This document shows positions 1 to 9,468 of a stretch of 64,000 nt of DNA, piece by piece. How positions within the stretch are numbered: position 1 is the first letter of the stretch; each line of letters begins with the position of its first letter. Position numbers and translations under genes: made by a program. The stretch is from positions 31,754,703 to 31,818,702 of the forward strand of contig NC_059304.1 in NCBI RefSeq assembly GCF_017591435.1. Direction: 5' to 3'. This DNA comes from Portunus trituberculatus. Its lineage: Eukaryota > Arthropoda > Malacostraca > Decapoda > Portunidae. A model generated the notes under the pieces. The model was not told the DNA's origin. It saw only the letters and a list, made by a program, of their open reading frames with translations, and searched no databases.

Positions 1-2257
1 TGTACCTATGTGGAGATATACAATACAAGTGTCCTTTGGGAAAGAGTGATCATGTGGTTATGGAAATGCAGATAGCAACAACACAGTGAAGGAAGGACGA
101 GACATACAGGAGTGGTAGATTGAATTATAGAAAGATGGACACAGAAAGTTTGAAAATTATTTCAGAAAATTAGATTGGGAGATGTTACAAATCAGAGAAG
201 TGCAAAAAAAATATGAGATTTTTATGAAATATTATAAAGAAGGAGTTATGAAATTTGTACCAAAGTATAAACCAAGAGAGGAAGGAAGAAAGGATTGGTT
301 TAATGCAACTTGTGTTAAGGCTAAGGAAAAGAGATGTGGCTTGGAAAAGATGGAAAAGAGCAGGAATATACTAAATAAGGAGAATTATAGAGTGGCAAGA
401 AATGAGTATGTGAGGGTAAGGAGGAGGAAGAAAGAAAATTTGAAAAGATATTGTAGACAAGAGTAAGGAACATCCAAAATTGTTTTACAGGTTCATAAAT
501 GGTAAACTTAAAAGAGAGAGTCCATTGAAAGATTAAAAGGAGAGCAAGGGATAGTAGATGACCCTAAGAATATAGCGGAATTGCTAAATAATAGGTTTCA
601 ACAAGTATTTACTAAAGAAACAATGTTTGTAAAGCCACAGAATGTACAAGGAAATGTGCACATGGAGGACATTAAGATACCTAAAAGGAGTTATATAAAA
701 TGTTGGAGGAACTTAAAGATGATAAAGCGATGGGACCAGATGAAGTTTCAGGAAAATTATTGAAGGAGTGTAGAGAAGAATTGATTGATCCATTATATGA
801 TATTATAAGGTGCTCATTAGAAACAGGGAAGTACCAGTAGAGTGGAAGAGAGCTGAAGTGGTGCCCATTTATAAGGGAGGCAGTAAGGAAGAGCCTCTTA
901 ACTATAGACCTGTGTCTCTAACAAGTGTGGTCGGTAAGATTTGTGAGAGGGTGATAAAGAAATATTGGATACGGTTCCTGGAGGATCATAAGTTATTATC
1001 GGATCATCAATTTGGCTTCAGGAAAGGGAGGTCATGTGTAACAAATCTACTGAGCTTTTATTCAAGAGTGGTTGACAAAATACAGAGAGAGAGGGATGGA
1101 TGGACTGTGTATATTTGGATTTAAAGAAAGCTTTTGACAAGGTACCTCACAGAGACTGTTATGGAAAGTAGAGATTTATGGAGGACTGAAAGGAAAAGTG
1201 TTAAAGTGGATGGAAAACTACTTGAGATGGAGGGAGATGAGAACGGTAATAAGGGATGCAAGGTCGGACTGGTTGGTGGTGGAGAGTGGAGTCCCACAAG
1301 GCTCAGTGCTGGCACCAATACTTTTCCTGGTATATATAAATGACATGCCAGAGGAGTAAACAGTTATATTAATTTGTTTGCGGATGATGCGAAGTTGTGT
1401 AGGTGTGTGAAGAGTGAAGAAGATTGTGAAATTTTACAGGCAGACCTGGATAAGATTTGGGAGTGGAGCAAGAGGTGGCAAATGGAATTTAATCTGAGCA
1501 AAAGTCATGTGATGGAGATGGGAAAGAGTGGAAGACGGCCAAGAGGGTCATATAAGATGGGTGAAGAAGTAGTGTTGAAAAAGGTGGAAAAGGAAAAGGA
1601 TTTGGGAGTGATAATACAAGACCATGGGCAGTTTGAGGCTCATATTGATAAGATGTTTGGAGAAACGTATAATTTGATAAAAATATTGGATTAGCCTTCC
1701 ATTATATGGATAAAGATATGATGAAGAAATTAATTAGTATGGTAATTAGACCAAGATTGGAATATGCTGGAGTGGTTTGGTCCCCTTATAAAAAGAAGCA
1801 TATAAGGAAGTTGGAGAGATTGCAGAGAATGGCAACAAAATGGTTCCGGAATTGGCAGAAATGACCTATGAGGAGAGATTAAAAGAAATGAATTTGCCTA
1901 CCTTGGAACAAAGAAGAGAAAGAGGAGATTTAATACAGGTTTATAAACTGTTGAATGGACTGGATGAAGTGGATAATGAGCAAATGATGTTGAGAGAGGA
2001 AAACTTAAGTAGAACTACAAGATCGCATAGTAAAAAGATAGCCAAGGAATATGCTTGAAGGATGTGAAAAATATAGTTTCCCACAAAGATGTGTGGAGGT
2101 GTGGAATGGTTTGAGTGAGGAGGTGGTGTCAGCAAGGAGTGTGCATAGTTTTAAAGGAAAGTTGGATGTGTGTAGATATGGAGACGGGCCACACAGTATG
2201 ATACCCAGGCCCTGTAAAATTACAACTAGGTGAATACAACTAGGTGAATACACACAC
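1..2257 (+). mobile_element. LINE-A copy 1 (CR1-type non-LTR retrotransposon)
   Basis: This is the 3' part of a CR1-type LINE, cut off by the window start. It matches, on the opposite strand, the two other LINE-A copies (2380-7430 and 54542-58364) from the endonuclease/linker region to the tail. The 3' end carries two 14-bp units TACAACTAGGTGAA followed by a short CA-rich tail at about 2220-2257. Domain order is endonuclease end, linker, reverse transcriptase, CR1-type C-terminus. Several frameshifts make it non-coding today. Its 3' end faces the 3' end of LINE-A copy 2 only about 120 bp away. Confidence 0.85.
182..2058 (+). pseudogene. LINE-A ORF2 remnant, reverse transcriptase
   Basis: Broken ORF2. 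Readable blocks lie at 182-466 (basic linker after the endonuclease), 581-763, 810-1124 (RT blocks with PVSLTSVVGKICERVI and FGFRKGRSCVTNLLSFYSRV), 1374-1694 (catalytic FADDAKL box) and 1840-2058 (C-terminal block RLKEMNLPTLEQRRERGDLI typical of CR1/L2-like RTs). The blocks lie in different frames, so at least four indels separate them. The matching blocks of copies 2 and 3 confirm the order. I infer the CR1 clade from the C-terminal block and the FADD form of the catalytic box. Confidence 0.85.
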
Positions 2258-2379
2258 AAAAACAGATGGGTGGTGGGTCGGTACTTAATCTGATAATTGG
2301 GAATCGAACTGGCAACGTCGCACTCATGGGAATTCCAGAATGTGCCCTGCCCAGAACGGACTTCATAGAGTGGAAAGAC
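2258..2379 (-). other. Spacer with a tRNA B-box-like motif, possible SINE remnant
   Basis: This short stretch lies between the facing 3' ends of LINE-A copies 1 and 2. On the minus strand it reads CCAGTTCGATTCCC, which resembles the internal B box of tRNA-derived promoters. No A box or cloverleaf is visible, so a decayed SINE is only a guess. Confidence 0.25.
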
Positions 2380-2422
2380 TACAGTTGTATTCACCTAGTT
2401 GTAATTTTACAGGGCCTGGGTA

Positions 2423-3421
2423 TCATACTCGTGTGGCCCCATCTCCATATCTACACACATCCAACTTTCCTTTAAAACTATGCACACTCCTCGCTGACAC
2501 CACCTCCTCACTCAAACTATTCCACACCTCCACACATCTCTGTGGGAAACTATATTTCTTCACATCCTTCAAGCATATTCCCTTGGCTATCTTTTTACTA
2601 TGCGATCTCATAGTTCTATTTAAATTTTCCTCTCTCAACATCATTTGTTCATTATCCACTTCATCCAAACCATTCAACAGTTTATAAACCTGTATTAAAT
2701 CTCCTCTTTCTCTTCTTTGTTTCAAGGTAAGCAAATTCATTTCTTTTAATCTCTCCTCATAGGTCATTTCTGCCAATTCCGGTACCATTTTTGTTGCCAT
2801 TCTCTGCAATCTCTCCAACTTCCTTATATGCTTCTTTTTATAAGGGGACCAAACCACCCCAGCATATTCCAATTTTGGTCTAATTACTGTACTAATTAAT
2901 TTCTTCATCATATCTTTATCCATATAATGAAAGGCTAATTCAATATTTCTAATCAAATTATATGTTTCTCCAAACATCTTGTCAATATGAGCCTCAAACT
3001 GTCCATGGTCTTGTATTATCACTCCCAAATCCTTTTCCTTTTCCACCTTTTTCAACACTACTCCTTCACCCGTCTTGTATGACCCTCTTGGCCGTCTTCC
3101 ACTCTTCCCCATCTCCATTACATGACTTTTGCTCAGATTAAATTCCATCTCCCACCTCCTGCTCCACTCCCAAATCATATTCAGATCTGCCTGTAAAGTT
3201 TCACAATCTTCTTCACTCTTCACATACCTACACAACTTCGCATCATCCGCAAACAAATTAATATAACTGTTTACTCCATCTGGCATATCATTAATATAGA
3301 TAAGGAAAAGTATTGGTGCAAGCACTGAACCCTGTGGGACTCCACTCTCCACCACCAACCAGTCCGACTTTGCATCTCTTATTATTGTTCTCATCTCCCT
3401 CCATCTCAAGTAGTTTTCCAT
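2423..3421 (-). pseudogene. LINE-A ORF2, RT C-terminal half
   Basis: An open frame of 332 residues covers the second half of the RT: VPQGSVLAPILFLIYINDM (RT block 4), NLFADDAKLCRYVKSEEDC (catalytic FADD), the thumb region, and the CR1-type C-terminal block ending near SFKGKLDVCRYGDG. It starts exactly where the TTAA element at 3431-4616 interrupts the gene, so its apparent methionine start is only the first codon after the insertion. The upstream half is at 4621-5376. Confidence 0.85.
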
Positions 3422-3430
3422 CCACTTTAA

Positions 3431-4616
3431 GGTGGAAATTCGTTAATTTGGTCAAAAAAATTGAAAAATTGGAAACTTGGTACTTGGGTTCGTCTCTGGA
3501 GAGGGAAGCCATGGCCGAAGTTGCCAGGCACATAACGCACTGCTTACCTGGTAATGGCGGGTTTAAAGGGCCGGCCCTTTCAATACCCAGCGCGCATACG
3601 CCTTTTTCTTCTAGTCTTTGTTTTGCTTGTATTTATTATTTTTTTTTTGAGCTGTTTTATTTATTTTTGCGTGATGTATGATAGTTTAGTATCAGGCAGT
3701 GAGGGTGAGGAAGACGCTACTCCCTCAGTACCAATCAATACAGCCTTAGGGAGTGCGCGTGCATGCAGCCTACCTGTTGATCGTATTTTACACGTGTTGG
3801 GTTCCCAAATTGTGACAATGCCACGTGTAAGGCCATGATGTAACATGGCCTGAAACTATCTAAACAGCCACTACCAGCCTCCAAGCAGTTGTCAAGGGAT
3901 TATCTGAGTTTGGTACATATTGGAGTGAGTTATTTTTTTTTTTTTTTTATACCATGTGGGCTTTTCACGGAATTTATGGGCTAAAGGATACTTTTAGGTA
4001 CCTCCTATCTTAAAGCCCACCTGCTAGGAAACCGTTGCCCAGTGAGGAAGCGAGTTATGTGGGGTTTTGAAGATGTTCACAGAAAATGCGTTTTCTCGAC
4101 TTTCAGTTTTTCAGCATATACTGTTGAATAACTTTTCAGTAATTGGTCAATTTCAAAAATTTTGCAGCAAAATGATCAACAACCTCATCTTAACAAATGC
4201 TAGCATGATAATGCATGAACTCACTCAAATAAATTTACAACAGGCTTATAAACTCAAATTTTTGATGAAAAAAAAAGGTAACAATTTGACGTGTAATGAA
4301 ATTGTTATAACATAGGTTATGTGTATGCCGATGCTAACATTTATTTGTTGTTATGTATATTATATGTGGTTAAGAGGAAATTGCCACACTGTTATTACTC
4401 GTAGTTTTTATTTTATAATGGTATTTTGAATTATTTTCTTATCGCCGAAAAAATATTTATTGCAAAAAAACTACACCACATTTGTATACCAAATTAACAC
4501 TGAAGACGTACACCATAAACGTACACCTTGTGTATAAATATTATTGAATTCGGTGAAAAAATAGCAATGGGAGAGCCAAAAAACCGATATTGATATCGAG
4601 TCATCGAATTACCACC
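3431..4616. mobile_element. Non-autonomous TTAA-duplicating DNA transposon inside LINE-A
   Basis: The insert is flanked by TTAA at 3427-3430 and 4617-4620. Comparison with copies 1 and 3, which have a single TTAA here, shows it is an insertion with a TTAA duplication. The ends are imperfect inverted repeats: GGTGGAAATTCG on the left, GGTGGTAATTCG on the right (11 of 12). TTAA duplication is known for piggyBac and Kolobok superfamilies; these termini do not settle which. A plus-strand frame at 3554-3838 holds a hydrophobic stretch followed by an acidic stretch (SGSEGEEDATPS), and no transposase core is visible. The element is younger than the LINE. Confidence 0.8.
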
Positions 4617-4620
4617 TTAA

Positions 4621-5376
4621 CACTTTTCCCTTCAGTCTTCCATAAATCTCTAATTTCCATAGCTGTCTCATGTGCAGTACCTTGTCAAAAGCTTTTTTTA
4701 AATCCAAATATACACAGTCCATCCGTCCCTCTCTCTCTTGTATTTTCTCAATCACTCTTGAATAAAAGCTCAGTAGATTTGTTACACATGACCTCCCTTT
4801 CCTAAAGCCAAATTGATGATCCGATAATAACTTATGATCTTCCAGGAACCGTATCCAATATTTCTTTATCACCCTCTCACAAATCTTACCGACCACACTT
4901 GTTAAAGACACAGGTATATAGTTAAGAGGCCCTTCTTTATAAATGGGCACCACTTCAGCTCTTTTCCACTCTACCGGTACTTCCCCAGTTTCTAATGAGC
5001 ACCTTACAATATCATATAATGGATCTATCAATTCTTCTCTACATTCCTTCAATAATTTGCCTGAAACTTCATCTGGTCCCATCGCTTTATCTTCTTTAAG
5101 TTCCTCCAACATTTTATATAACTCCTTTTTAGGTATCTTAATGTCATCCATGTACACATTTCCTTCTACATTCTGAGGCTTTACAAACATTGTTTCTTTA
5201 GTAAATACTTGTTGAAACCTATTTTTTAGCAATTCTGCAATATTCTTAGGGTCATCTACTATCCCTTGCTCTCCTTTTAATCTTTCAATGGACTCTCTCT
5301 TTTTAAGTTTACCATTTATGAACCTGTAAAACAATTTTGGATGTTCCTTACTCTTGTCTACAATATCTTTTTTCAA
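4621..5376 (-). pseudogene. LINE-A ORF2, linker and RT N-terminal half
   Basis: About 250 residues open in minus orientation: post-endonuclease linker (KDIVDKSKEHPKLFYRFING), the block before RT (KAMGPDEVSGKLLKECREEL), then PVSLTSVVGKICERVIKKYW, FGFRKGRSCVTNLLSFYSRV and VYLDLKKAFDKVLHM (first catalytic Asp in YLDLKKAFD). It runs straight into the TTAA insertion and continues in the same frame at 3421. The 5' side is broken by frameshifts toward the endonuclease segment. Confidence 0.85.
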
Positions 5377-5600
5377 ATTTTCTTTCTTCCTCCCTCCTTA
5401 CCCTCACATACTCATTTCTTGCCACTCTATAATTCTCCTTATTTAGTATATTCCTGCTCTTTTTCCATCTTTTCCAATCCACATCTCTCTTTTCTTTAGC
5501 CTTAGCACAAGTTGCATTTAACTAATCCTTTCTTCCTTCCTCTCTCGGTTTATACTTTGGTACAAATTTCATAACTCCTTTATAATATTTCATAAAAATC

Positions 5601-6413
5601 TCATATTTTTTTTTGCACTTCTCTGCTTTGTAACATCTCCCAATCTAATGTTCTGAAATAGTTTTTCAAATTTTCTGTGTCCATCTTTCTATAATTCAAT
5701 GTACCACTCCTGTATGTCTCATCTCTCCTTCGCTGTGTTATTGCCATCTGCATTTCCATAACCACATGATCACTCTTCCCCAATGGACATTTATATTGTA
5801 TATCCCCACATAGGTACACTTCTCATGTTAACACCAAATCTAATCTAGCCGGTTCATCATCTCCTCTATATCTAGTATTTTCTTTCACCCTCTGTTCCAT
5901 CATATTTTCCATCATTAGATTAAGGAATCTCTCTCCCCATGCTTCCTTTCCAACACCACTTACTAGATTTTCCCAATCCACTTCTTTACAATTAAAATCT
6001 ACTAGTGTCAACTTTCTTTTTTCAGTTAATACACTTTCCAAACTCTGCAAAGTATCCTTGATCATATTGTCGTATTCCCTTAATGTCCAAGAATTTGTTT
6101 TAGGAGGTACATTGGTCACCATGATTATTAATTCTTTTCCATCACTTTTTAACCTTATGCTTATCACTTCTGCGTTGTTCTTCCCATACCAAACCTTATC
6201 CACATTTATCTCCTTCTTCGTCATAATCATAACTCCTTTTCCACCTTTACCCTCTCTATCCTTTCTCCATATATTATATTTATTATCCAAATTTACCTTT
6301 GTTTTTTCATGTAATTTTGTCTCAGTCTAACACACTATATCAGGCTTCTCCACCATCATATAGTCTTGCAATTCCAATCTACTTGACAGTATCCCATCTA
6401 TATTAGTATACAT
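5601..6413 (-). pseudogene. LINE-A ORF2, APE-type endonuclease
   Basis: This is the endonuclease domain in two overlapping frames (6290-5823 and 5819-5601). Motifs seen include GKNNAEVISIRLKSDGKEL, PPKTNSWTLREYDNMI, the DFNCKEVDW region (Asp/Asn of the nuclease) and KSDHVVMEM (SDH motif). ORF2 begins with an ATG at 6413-6411 reading MYTNIDGILSS, overlapping the ORF1 stop. In this copy a TAG replaces a sense codon soon after the start; copy 3 has TTG there. A one-base shift after RLDLVLT breaks the end of the domain. Confidence 0.8.
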
Positions 6414-6415
6414 TA
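6411..6415 (-). promoter_or_regulatory. TAATG stop-start overlap between ORF1 and ORF2
   Basis: Read on the minus strand, ORF1 ends in TAA and ORF2 starts in ATG within one pentamer, TAATG. The same junction is present in LINE-A copy 3 at 57084-57088 in the same sequence context. In the SART1 LINE of Bombyx a UAAUG junction is known to couple termination of ORF1 to reinitiation at ORF2. The same mechanism here is an inference from position and conservation. Confidence 0.65.
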
Positions 6416-7346
6416 CGGTCCACCCACTGCTCCCTCTAGGGGTTCCTCCGTATTCCTTCTTTCCACATACCATTTTCTGACTCTCTCTCCTATAACTCTC
6501 CAAAAAAACTTTTCTTTTTCCTCTTCAGACCGCACATCATTTTTCCTTCTCGTCTCTTCCAACAATTCCTTATATCTTCTCCTCTCTTCCTCATTTCTAT
6601 TTTTCCTTACGTACACCTCTTTACAACCTTCTACCTCTCTTAATTTTGATGTTCTATATAAAATGTCCTTCGCAGATTATTGTGACTTCAGTACTACTTT
6701 AACTGGTGTCCTTACTCCCTCCTTATACAGACCCAGTCTATGGATCTCCTCCACTTCTTTTTGTAGGTCTTTTTTTTTACTCATCATTTTGATTTTTGAA
6801 CAGATCTCTTACCATTTTTAATTCTTCTTTAATTCTCTTAGGCTTATATGTTATATTTTGTTCTTTTATCCCAAATATTAATACACTCTTCTTCTTTTCT
6901 GCTTTTTCTCTTATCAGTGTTTCCTTATTCTTCATAACATTAACCAGTTTCTTAGACCTTTCTTTTTTGTCTTCATTCAACTGATCTTTAATTATTTCTT
7001 GTAAACCAACCATCTCAGCTTCCCTCGACTCAGTCCATTGTGTTTTCTTCATTTCCCACTCCCTTTCAAACCTTTCACTTTGCTCACTGATCTTTTCCTT
7101 AAAGTCATCTTTCTCCTTTACAACTTTCTCCATTTTCTCCTCCAACCGTCTCTTGTATTTTTCAACCTCCACTGTCAAGTGTGCATTCTCATCCACCAAT
7201 TGTTTTTCATTTTCCTCCAGTCTCTTAACTCTTTCCTTCAAAGCCTTGCGGAATTCTCTATCCTGCTCCTCCTCACTCCTCTGAGCTTTTAATTCCTTCA
7301 CCAACTCCTCAAATTTCTTCTCTAGCATAACCAATCTTCCTTGCAT
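6413..7346 (-). pseudogene. LINE-A ORF1, coiled-coil RNA-binding-type protein
   Basis: ORF1 lies in two pieces. Segment 7346-6777 (189 aa) is a long charged coiled coil (heptad-like LEKKFEELVKELKAQRSEEE and onward) ending in a short conserved block KKKSVLIFGIKEQN. Segment 6616-6413 (67 aa) is basic (RKNRNEEERRRYKELLEETR and FFWRVIGERVRKWYVERRN) and ends GGP followed by TAA. By analogy with other LINEs the product would trimerise and bind LINE RNA in ribonucleoprotein particles. The region between the pieces is frameshifted. No zinc knuckle is visible. Confidence 0.7.
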
Positions 7347-7430
7347 TGTTGCTCCTGTTGAAGATGGAAAATTTTTGCCTGCGCCATTATCATCTCACCG
7401 GACACAGGGACGTTACCAGCGCGCCGAAGC

Positions 7431-7710
7431 TTAAATCACTGCTTTTACCCTCCTTAAGTGTTCTACGAACCTCCATGTTCTTCTTGCTCTCACACTCACT
7501 GTAAAACTTGAGAAGTTGATTCTTCTGCTTTTTTATATCATAGACAGTTGATGACCCAATGTTGTACTGTTGGCATAGGCTCTGCACTCAAACACCTTTA
7601 TCTAGCTTCCTCAATAGTTCCACTTTCTGTTGCATTGATATTGTCATATGTTTGCACTTTTTCTTTGGTTCACACACAACACTATCACTTCCTGGTTGCT
7701 TGGAAGCCAT
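7431..7710 (-). pseudogene. Tigger-like transposase N-terminus (helix-turn-helix)
   Basis: From an ATG at 7710 the reading begins MASKQPGSDS, passes a basic stretch KKKCKH, then a pogo/CENP-B-type helix-turn-helix: QQKVELLRKLDKGV, an in-frame TGA, then VQSLCQQYNIGSSTVYDIKK. It continues about 35 residues and is cut at the junction with LINE-A near 7431. Tigger transposases have two N-terminal DNA-binding helix-turn-helix domains and a DDE core; only the first domain remains here, with one nonsense codon. Confidence 0.7.
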
Positions 7711-7963
7711 GTTTAGGGGTAAATATTACAGAAAAAAATATTTATGCACCTAGGGGGGTGCTGCTTGCAATGAGTGGCAGCGTGGTACTGATCCAAATTT
7801 GATCCAGAATGCCTGGGCTCCAAAACACAGTACAGCGCCGCCGCATCCTAGCGTTGGTCCAGCAAATTACTCCGGCCAATTCAAAAATTCCGGCACACAA
7901 AGATTTTGCCGGATTACAAGTGTTGCCTGATGAAAGAATACCGGATTAAGGAGGTTCAACCTG
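7431..7963 (-). mobile_element. Tigger-like element 1, 5' part
   Basis: On the minus strand the element begins with CAGGTTGAACCTCC at 7963, next to a TA at 7964-7965, which fits the TA target site of Tc1/mariner-pogo elements. It holds a 5' leader and the start of a transposase gene, then stops near 7431 where LINE-A copy 2 begins. The other half and the second TIR are not in the window. The TA target lies at a TA inside Tigger-2 copy 1, so this element inserted into that one. Confidence 0.6.
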
Positions 7964-7965
7964 TA

Positions 7966-8830
7966 CTACCATCTGCCCGTTTAACAAACACCAAACTAGC
8001 TTTAAGGAAATTTTATCCAGGTAATTTTTTCCAAGTTTGAAAGCTCCGCTGTATCGTGCAAGCCGACAGGCTTTTGAATACACCAGTGCCTCTCGTGGAC
8101 AAAACGCGCACCACTAACTCCCCCTTGTTCAAAACAATAACAGCGTCAGCAGCAGCTCGTCTTCCTTCGCTCTACATGCCACCAAAACGCCCTGCAATGT
8201 CGCCTAGCGTTGCTAAGAAGACCAGGAAATCTCTTACTCTCGAAGTGAAGCTGGATATTATTCACAGACATGAGAGAGGCGAGAAAACTAGTAGCATTGC
8301 TTCCCACCATGCCTTGACTCCATCTACTGTCTACCATTTGCAAGTCAGCAGACTCTATTAAGAAGGCTAGTGAGATCATATTTTCCTTGCAAGCTAAAAG
8401 AACCACCTGAACTCTTGACTCTGCAATGGATAAAATGGAAAGCCTTGTGGAAATGTGGTACATGAGTTTTGTATGTGATACAATGATGTGCCCTTTGTTT
8501 ACATTTCATAGGTTGCCAGCTAGCATATTTCCCGCTTCACTCTCCCTCCCTTCATAAATTTAAGATCATCAACATTATAAAGTTACTTACATACATACAT
8601 TAGTGTACATTATAATGACTTATTCTTAAATTAAACTGCTTAAATGTTTAACTTCATAATTTATACTTTCATTAAACCTTTCACTGTACTATGATGCACT
8701 CCTGCTGTTTACTCTCAATGGAAGCTCAAGTCAGGGGTTAAACTTGTTATAATTGGTTCACTTAATGAAAATTCGCTTAATAAAGGGTTTTTTTAGGAAC
8801 ATAACGTGTTCGTTAAGCGGCGGTTGCCTG
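7966..8830 (+). mobile_element. Tigger-2 copy 1, internally deleted, left end displaced
   Basis: This matches Tigger-2 copies at 24321-26908 and 50439-51107 from the CTACCATCTG segment to the end. The right terminus reads GGTTGCCTG at 8830 followed by TA at 8831-8832, the inverse of the CAGGCAACC start of the other copies. The left terminal segment is missing because Tigger-like element 1 is inserted at the preceding TA. Internal sequence goes from the first helix-turn-helix directly to a non-coding 3' region, so the DDE catalytic core is absent. Confidence 0.75.
8176..8361 (+). pseudogene. Tigger-2 DNA-binding domain (frameshifted)
   Basis: Reads MPPKRPAMSPSVAKKTRKSL then LEVKLDIIHRHERGEKTSSI, a CENP-B/pogo-type first helix-turn-helix. 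Compared with the copy at 50711-50941, a small indel in the STV-phenylalanine segment shifts the frame, so it ends in unrelated residues and a stop at 8361. No catalytic domain follows. Confidence 0.65.
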
Positions 8831-9468
8831 TACATGTGCCTCTGAGATGCCGTCAGATATCCACTCCAGTACGTAATGGCTTGGCTGGCACAAATCATAT
8901 CCTTAATGACCTTTGACCCAAAATCCTGGTTGTTTTGTTGGCCTGTATATTTCTTAGTCTCCTTGACAATCTTATCAATGCAAGAATCAGGCAGAAAAAG
9001 AATGAGGTAATCATAAGGAGTCCTGATCATATCAGGGTCAATAGGAAGAGTTGTCTTTGTCAATTTTTTAATACAAAAAGAGGGAATTTTCTTTCCTAGC
9101 TCATTCTTTGAGCTAGGAAAGACTAGCATCCTTTCTCCATTCTTGATCTTAGGAAGCTTTCTCAAATCCACCTGGTTCATGATCTGGTCTTCATTTTCAC
9201 TAGAGTCAATGGCAGTCAAATGATTGACTTATGGGCATTACTTTTGAGTAGAATTGCTGGTAGGAGAGATGCACATGGGGCCACTGGAAGGTCCCTCCAT
9301 GGGGTCATCAGGGTCAGTAGAGTCTTCCACCTTTTCCATTTTTTTCTCCTTTCTTCTAGTAGCACATAACCAGTCATCATTAACAGCTAAAGCTTGTTCA
9401 TCATCATAATCATCATCCTGGTAAAAGGTCACTAATTCTGCCTGCTGGTTGAGTATTCCCCTTACCAA
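8831..9468 (-). pseudogene. piggyBac-like transposase N-terminal fragment
   Basis: Two minus-strand frames, 9468-9238 and 9219-8831, are separated by stops. The first is acidic (FYQDDDYDDEQALAVNDDW, DSTDPDDPMEGPS), like the acidic N-terminus of piggyBac transposases. The second contains RTPYDYLILFLPDSCIDKIV and ETKKYTGQQ, similar in pattern to the piggyBac DUF1909-type segment with a PxDxFxLFxxDxxLDxIVxxTNxYA-like run. It ends at residues RHMY where Tigger-2 is inserted at a TA. The catalytic Asp region is not in the window. The assignment rests on remembered pattern only. Confidence 0.45.

Larger units (their letters stand above)
2380..7430 (-). mobile_element. LINE-A copy 2, near full length, interrupted by a TTAA element
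   Basis: This is the longest LINE-A copy. In minus-strand order it has ORF1 (coiled coil, then a basic domain), a TAATG junction, and ORF2 (APE-type endonuclease, RT). The 3' end is at about 2380 with one and a half 14-bp terminal units. The 5' end lies near 7430, where the sequence passes into a Tigger-like transposase gene. It is split by a 1,186-bp insertion at 3431-4616; with that removed the RT sequence is continuous with copies 1 and 3. Many small indels and at least one nonsense codon make it defective. Confidence 0.85.
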
